From IMG/VR virus record IMGVR_UViG_3300020810_001156, positions 186,001-250,000 of that record: a DNA stretch of 64,000 nt, one strand, 5' to 3'. The notes below the pieces were generated by a model that had not been told where the DNA came from, did not search any database, and worked only from the letters and a program-made list of their open reading frames with translations. Numbering within the stretch: the first letter of the stretch is position 1; each line of letters starts with the position of its first letter. The stretch comes from a virus. This document shows positions 58,881-64,000 of the stretch, piece by piece. A program made the position numbers and the translations under genes.

Positions 58881-59171
58881 ATGGCAAATATTGGTAAACC
58901 CCTTGCAGATAGGGTTCTTCTTAAATTAGAAGATGTATCTGAATCAAAATCAAGTGGTGGTATTATACTCAACACAACCACACAAACCATTCAAACTGCG
59001 GAAGTAGTTGAAGTATCCGATGGATTTATTGGAAACAATGGTGAATTAATCAAATTAAGTGTAAATAGAGGTGATAAAGTTCTCATCAATAACGGAGCTG
59101 GGCAAAAGGTAAAGTTAGATGGAGTAGATTATCACTTAGTTAGAGAATCAGAAATTTTAATGGTAGTATAA
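58881..59171 (+). CDS. groES: GroES co-chaperonin
   Basis: A 96-residue GroES: IGKPLADRVLLKLEDVSESK, the mobile-loop region SSGGIILN (about 24-31), GDKVLINNGAG, and YHLVRESEILMVV at the end, all in family order. It would cap the GroEL ring encoded three bases downstream. The mobile loop ends GGIIL as in GroES proteins that bind standard GroEL. Confidence 0.93.
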   Translation: MANIGKPLADRVLLKLEDVSESKSSGGIILNTTTQTIQTAEVVEVSDGFIGNNGELIKLSVNRGDKVLINNGAGQKVKLDGVDYHLVRESEILMVV

Positions 59172-60800
<1,629 letters not shown>

Positions 60801-60827
60801 TATCGCATATTCCGATATCCGATATTC

Positions 60828-60859
60828 AAAAGGGAGGACGGTTGGTTCTCCCTTTTTTT
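60828..60859 (+). terminator. Terminator after groEL
   Basis: AAAAGGGAG (60828-60836) pairs with CTCCCTTTT (60848-60856) around an 11-base loop, with a T-run. Confidence 0.8.
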
Positions 60860-60910
60860 ATGTCCAAATTGTTAAATTTTTACAATTTCTTTACAATTTC
60901 TTAACATTGG

Positions 60911-60927
60911 ATATACTTATATATAAA
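60911..60927 (+). promoter_or_regulatory. 17-base A/T element, copy 2
   Basis: The same ATATACTTATATATAAA as at 6282, followed directly by a strong Shine-Dalgarno and the ATG at 60938. Confidence 0.45.
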
Positions 60928-60932
60928 GGAGG
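60925..60932 (+). promoter_or_regulatory. Strong Shine-Dalgarno site
   Basis: AAAGGAGG, five bases before ATG 60938. Such sites are exceptional in this genome and unusual in Bacteroidetes. Confidence 0.75.
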
Positions 60933-60937
60933 ATATT

Positions 60938-61291
60938 ATGTTAAATCGAAAAAGAGTATTTTACCTCCTCTTTATTACATTCATTCTTACTATTGGAAAT
61001 GTGTTTGGTCAAGAAAGAGTTATTCATCAAATTGATGATAATTTGTATTCTTACAAGTATGTAAATGAAGAAGGAGAAGTAACACAAAAAGGCTTCTACA
61101 AAAAAGTAGATAATGTATTCAGACCGCATGGAATTTGGAGTGATTTTGTGGGAACAAAGGCTGAATACAAAGAAGGTATTATGGTATGGATTAAACCAAA
61201 AGGTGATAAAAAGTACACATATAAAGACCTAGAAATCCAAAGATTGAGGAATCGAATCACAAGATTGGAGAAAAAAATTACCTCATTATAA
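60938..61291 (+). CDS. Small exported protein
   Basis: A 117-residue protein with an N-terminal signal peptide (RVFYLLFITFILTIGNVFGQ), a beta-rich middle with MORN-like repeats (EGEVTQKGFYKKVDN, HGIWSDFVG, YKEGIMVWIKPKG) and a final basic coiled coil (IQRLRNRITRLEKKITSL). It is a single-gene unit, with its own strong Shine-Dalgarno and terminator. Function unknown. Confidence 0.65.
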   Translation: MLNRKRVFYLLFITFILTIGNVFGQERVIHQIDDNLYSYKYVNEEGEVTQKGFYKKVDNVFRPHGIWSDFVGTKAEYKEGIMVWIKPKGDKKYTYKDLEIQRLRNRITRLEKKITSL

Positions 61292-61331
61292 CACACAAAA
61301 CTTCATAATTGTTTATTGTAATATATAAAAG

Positions 61332-61355
61332 ACCCTACTTCGGTAGGGTTTTTTA
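61332..61355 (+). terminator. UUCG tetraloop terminator
   Basis: ACCCTAC (61332-61338), TTCG loop, GTAGGGT (61343-61349), followed by a T-run. Confidence 0.88.
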
Positions 61356-61363
61356 TTTTATTT

Positions 61364-61373
61364 CCATATTTAT
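61364..61373 (+). promoter_or_regulatory. Candidate late promoter motif
   Basis: CATATTTATT, two mismatches from TATATTTATA, between a terminator and the ATG at 61443. Confidence 0.3.
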
Positions 61374-61430
61374 TTTTGGAATTCCGATGTTTTTGAAAAG
61401 GGAGAAGTTATATCGACTTTAATTAAAACA

Positions 61431-61437
61431 AAGGAGA
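61431..61437 (+). promoter_or_regulatory. Shine-Dalgarno site
   Basis: AAGGAGA, five bases before ATG 61443. With 60925 it is one of the few strong sites in the window. Confidence 0.65.
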
Positions 61438-61442
61438 ACATT

Positions 61443-61679
61443 ATGGACTTTCTTAAAAAGATTGGCTCTTGGGCTAATCAACTTGTAGAAGTAGGTACAA
61501 CTCTAATTGCATTAGGTGTAGTTTTTGAAGTACTATTTAAAGGGATGAGCATTCCGTTCTGGCCAAACATTTCTGTAGTAGATAATATTATGGGAATCAT
61601 CGGTGGATTATCTGCTGAAGGATTGGTTGGATTAGTAGGGGCATTCGTTCTTTACCACATCCTTAAAAAGAAGGATTAA
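61443..61679 (+). CDS. Small two-helix membrane protein (holin-like)
   Basis: A 78-residue protein with two membrane helices (about 15-33 and 49-73) and a short amphipathic start (DFLKKIGSWANQLVEVG). Topology and size are holin-like and resemble the protein at 22030. It has its own Shine-Dalgarno and terminator, as a precisely controlled lysis gene would. No family signature proves it. Confidence 0.6.
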   Translation: MDFLKKIGSWANQLVEVGTTLIALGVVFEVLFKGMSIPFWPNISVVDNIMGIIGGLSAEGLVGLVGAFVLYHILKKKD

Positions 61680-61714
61680 GTTAACCAATAAAGGTTAAGA
61701 AGAAATAGCTATTT

Positions 61715-61748
61715 GAAACCCTCAACTTATGTTGGGGGTTTCTTTTTT
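61715..61748 (+). terminator. Terminator
   Basis: A 12-pair hairpin (61715-61726 with 61731-61742, one G-T pair) with loop TTAT and a T-run. Confidence 0.88.
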
Positions 61749-61751
61749 TGT

Positions 61752-61761
61752 AATATTTATA
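61752..61761 (+). promoter_or_regulatory. Candidate late promoter motif
   Basis: AATATTTATA, one mismatch from consensus, 16 bases before the ATG at 61778, directly after a terminator. Confidence 0.45.
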
Positions 61762-61777
61762 TACAAAGAATAAAAGA

Positions 61778-62266
61778 ATGGCATTACCAGCATCAGGACA
61801 ATTAGGACTATCTCAGATAAATTCTGAGTTAGGTAGAACTGCATCTTCACAAATCTCTTTGGATACTGCTGAAAATGGTGGATATGGTGCAATTAATAGA
61901 AACTCTCGAAGTTATCCAAATGCAACAAATCCTGCTTCAGTATCAGAATGGTATTCCTATAACCACAGTGCAGGTGGTGGTGGTGGTGGAGGACTTACTG
62001 CAATTGATTTGGGATATTCAGGTAGAGCTGAGGATTCTAATTTTGGTGAACTTGAAGCATGTAGTGAATTCTCTTCAGAACGAACACCAACCTATTACAA
62101 CGCAAGTGGTGGTGACTGGTGGAATGTACCGATTTTCTCAAACAGCGCTGGAAGTGTTTATGCTACAGCGGGTTGGTATTCTGACCAACCTTATGCTGGT
62201 GGATTTACTGTTAGATATTGGAGAGGTTCAAGTTGGTCTTCCGAAGCAGCACTTTGTACACTTTAA
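61778..62266 (+). CDS. Small tail- or fibre-like structural protein
   Basis: A 162-residue, Ser/Gly/Tyr-rich protein. [20 protein letters not shown] is an opening shared by many phage tail and fibre proteins; a poly-Gly linker (about 68-74) separates it from a C-terminal part with aromatic residues ([16 protein letters not shown]). A receptor-binding tip or fibre accessory role is likely. Confidence 0.7.
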   Translation: MALPASGQLGLSQINSELGRTASSQISLDTAENGGYGAINRNSRSYPNATNPASVSEWYSYNHSAGGGGGGGLTAIDLGYSGRAEDSNFGELEACSEFSSERTPTYYNASGGDWWNVPIFSNSAGSVYATAGWYSDQPYAGGFTVRYWRGSSWSSEAALCTL

Positions 62267-62274
62267 TTTATACT

Positions 62275-62284
62275 TATATTTATA
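62275..62284 (+). promoter_or_regulatory. Candidate late promoter motif
   Basis: Exact TATATTTATA ending three bases before the ATG at 62288. Confidence 0.45.
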
Positions 62285-62287
62285 TAC

Positions 62288-63118
62288 ATGAGAAGAATAA
62301 TCATTTTAATACTTTTAGGATTTCTATTAACATCTTGTGGAAGTATGTATCAATTTTCCACAATCAATCACACACCAGAATATATTGGTGATGTGAGAGT
62401 TGATAAGATTGAAAATAGAATGGATTTGAATTGGAAGTTAAGAACTGATAATCAATTCAGATGGAATTTTGCTCAATATGCACAGAACCAACCTTTGAGT
62501 TGGTATTACGATAACTCTTGGGAGTTAGGATTATATACGAACCCATACTTTACTACTTGGGATTTTTACTTCAATAGAACTCAACTTTGGTGGGATTGGA
62601 GTTTCAACTATCCTTACAATTGGGGATGGAACCGTTGGTATCCATTTGGATACAATAGATGGGGTTGGAACTATGGATTCAGAAACAATTGGGCATGGGG
62701 ATATAATCCTTACAGATGGAATAGTGGATTTGTTCATAATCCTCAACCAATAAGAAATAGAAATGTTGTTGTGGTGAATGGTAGAAGAGGTTCTAACAAC
62801 ACAAACATTATAATAAACAGAGGCAGGTCGAATAATTCGACCACCAATAATTCCAATGTTAGAGTTAGAAGGTATGATAACAAAGATAGAATTGTACCTC
62901 GTAGAGATTATAACGATATAAAGAGTAGAGTTAGAACACCTATAAACAATAACTCAACACCTACGAGAAATTATAATGTACCAAGACCTAATAACAATAA
63001 CAATATAAGAAGAACTCCACCACCGCCTCCAACAAGACCTGTGGTTAGACCAAATGTAAGTAGAGGTTCAAATGTAGGTAGAAGTTCATCTCAGGTTATC
63101 AAAAGAAATAATGAGTAA
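62288..63118 (+). CDS. Trp/Asn/Arg-rich lipoprotein
   Basis: A 276-residue predicted lipoprotein: signal peptide and lipobox IIILILLGFLLTSC (Cys about 17). The mature part has an aromatic, Trp/Tyr/Asn/Gly-rich middle (GWNRWYPFGYNRWGWNYGF) and a long Asn/Arg/Pro-rich, probably disordered C-terminus (RRTPPPPPTRPVVRPN). Outer-membrane lipoproteins with this composition are seen in Bacteroidetes. Its placement after a tail-like gene suggests it could block superinfection at the cell surface (inference). Confidence 0.7.
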   Translation: MRRIIILILLGFLLTSCGSMYQFSTINHTPEYIGDVRVDKIENRMDLNWKLRTDNQFRWNFAQYAQNQPLSWYYDNSWELGLYTNPYFTTWDFYFNRTQLWWDWSFNYPYNWGWNRWYPFGYNRWGWNYGFRNNWAWGYNPYRWNSGFVHNPQPIRNRNVVVVNGRRGSNNTNIIINRGRSNNSTTNNSNVRVRRYDNKDRIVPRRDYNDIKSRVRTPINNNSTPTRNYNVPRPNNNNNIRRTPPPPPTRPVVRPNVSRGSNVGRSSSQVIKRNNE

Positions 63119-64000
63119 TCTAAAACTAAACATACCAAAGGATGTAATCAAGATACATAAGGCATTCAAAAAGAATGGTAAAAAACTTTATGTAGTTGGT
63201 GGTGCGGTTAGAGATGCCATCTTAGGTAAATCACCTAAAGATTTCGATTTAGCAACTGATGCAAAACCTGAAGAAGTTGAGAAGATAGCAAAAGATAATG
63301 GAATATCATCTAAACCACTTGGAAAGGCATTTGGTGTTGTTTCACTTTTTATTAATAATGAAGAATATGAGATTGCAACTTTCAGAAAAGATATCGGAAA
63401 AGGTAGGAGACCTTCATCGGTAGATTACACAGATATACATGGTGATGTTAAGAGAAGGGATTTAACTGTAAATGCCTTATTCTATGACATCGATAGAAAA
63501 GAGATTGTAGATTTAGTTGGTGGTATAGAAGATTTGAAAAAGAAAAACATCAGAACTGTTGGTAAAGCAAAAGAAAGATTTGATGAGGACCCGTTAAGAA
63601 AGTTAAGAGCATTAAGATTTTGGACAAGATTGGGTGGTAAGTTAGATAAAGAGTTATTAGATGCTTTACAAAATGACCCATCAATAAAAGGAGTTAGTTC
63701 TGAAAGAATTAGAGATGAATTCTTAAAATCAATCAAATCATCAAAGAATACAAAAGAGTATATGGAGATGTGTGATAAGATTGGATTTACTTCTCAGATA
63801 CTTCCAAATCTAAAAGTATCAAAACCATATCCTAAAACAAACGATTATATTTTATTCTTAGCATGGGTATTAAGAAAGAACTCACCAGTTGTACTATCTA
63901 AAATTCTAAATAAGATAAACTATACAAATGATGAAAGAGATGAAATAGTTTATCTAAATACACTTCAAGATTTCAAACCTGAAAATGTTTTAGTTTATAA
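63111..64000 (+). CDS. cca: CCA-adding enzyme / poly(A) polymerase (right-truncated)
   Basis: A class II tRNA nucleotidyltransferase running off the right edge, with 296 residues visible. It starts at ATG 63111 (overlapping the previous stop). It shows KLYVVGGAVRDAILG (motif A), DFDLATDA (catalytic DxD), RRDLTVNALFYD (motif B, NTP binding) and EDPLRKLRALRF. It adds or repairs the 3' CCA end of tRNAs, or adds A tails. No tRNA genes are visible in this window. Confidence 0.93.
   Translation, partial: MSNLKLNIPKDVIKIHKAFKKNGKKLYVVGGAVRDAILGKSPKDFDLATDAKPEEVEKIAKDNGISSKPLGKAFGVVSLFINNEEYEIATFRKDIGKGRRPSSVDYTDIHGDVKRRDLTVNALFYDIDRKEIVDLVGGIEDLKKKNIRTVGKAKERFDEDPLRKLRALRFWTRLGGKLDKELLDALQNDPSIKGVSSERIRDEFLKSIKSSKNTKEYMEMCDKIGFTSQILPNLKVSKPYPKTNDYILFLAWVLRKNSPVVLSKILNKINYTNDERDEIVYLNTLQDFKPENVLVY

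Noticed and set aside
61875-62291. 138-residue frame overlapping the tail-like gene
   Set aside because: It is a +1 shadow of the Gly-rich gene at 61778, which has a phage-typical N-terminus.

Overview
The window reads as part of a large lytic-type bacteriophage genome of T4-like (myovirus) ancestry whose host is probably a member of the Bacteroidetes (Flavobacteriia-like). The phage assignment rests on a T4-type replisome (family B DNA polymerase, gp45-like clamp, gp44- and gp62-like clamp loader), tail-fibre-like proteins, short overlapping genes all on the + strand, and T4-style capsid-targeting N-termini. The host assignment rests on at least twelve promoters of Bacteroidetes form (TTTG or CTTG, exactly 20 bases, then TAnnTTTG or TATATTAG), near absence of Shine-Dalgarno sites, a TonB-dependent receptor, a secreted protein with a type IX-like tail and a DUF4494-like protein. 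The DNA is A+T-rich throughout and no phage/host boundary is visible. No terminase, major capsid, sheath, tRNA, CRISPR array or insertion sequence was recognised.

Layout. 1-6.3 kb: replication (polymerase C-terminus, clamp, DUF4338/DruA-like protein, clamp loader, Cas4/RecB-like nuclease). 6.3-22 kb: a long island of surface-carbohydrate genes (GT-B, GT2, GT-D and other glycosyltransferases, WecB-like epimerase, DegT-like aminotransferase, sulfotransferase, FkbM methyltransferase, a HAD/nucleotidyltransferase fusion). 22-32 kb: virion-type genes: small membrane proteins, three proteins with T4-internal-protein-like N-termini, ribosomal protein bS21, an 828-residue fibre-like repeat protein, a subtilisin and an 823-residue P-loop polyprotein-like protein. 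32-36 kb: APS-kinase-like/nucleotidyltransferase/DUF2061 trio and small membrane proteins. 35-38 kb: a second glycan patch. 38.6-42.5 kb: a CobT-like VWA/zincin protein and CobS/MoxR-like ATPase under near-identical promoters. 42.5-47 kb: small genes, a secreted nuclease and a DNA methyltransferase. 47-50 kb: TonB-dependent receptor and secreted type IX-like protein. 50-57 kb: sugar-nucleotide enzymes, small proteins, thymidylate synthase. 57.4-58.6 kb: heme oxygenase and ferredoxin-dependent bilin reductase. 58.9-60.8 kb: GroES and GroEL. 61-64 kb: membrane, tail-like and lipoprotein genes, then a CCA-adding enzyme that runs off the end.

Two kinds of start signal appear. Host-type promoters stand before replication, metabolic and chaperone genes. 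A different motif, TATATTTATA without an upstream TTTG, stands before virion-like genes, often only a few bases from the ATG, and is a candidate late promoter. The most unusual cargo is the bilin pair, the outer-membrane receptor with its secreted neighbour, the internal-protein/polyprotein set with repeated (I/L/V)-x-E cleavage-like sites, and phage bS21 together with a few genes that, unlike the rest, carry strong Shine-Dalgarno sites.
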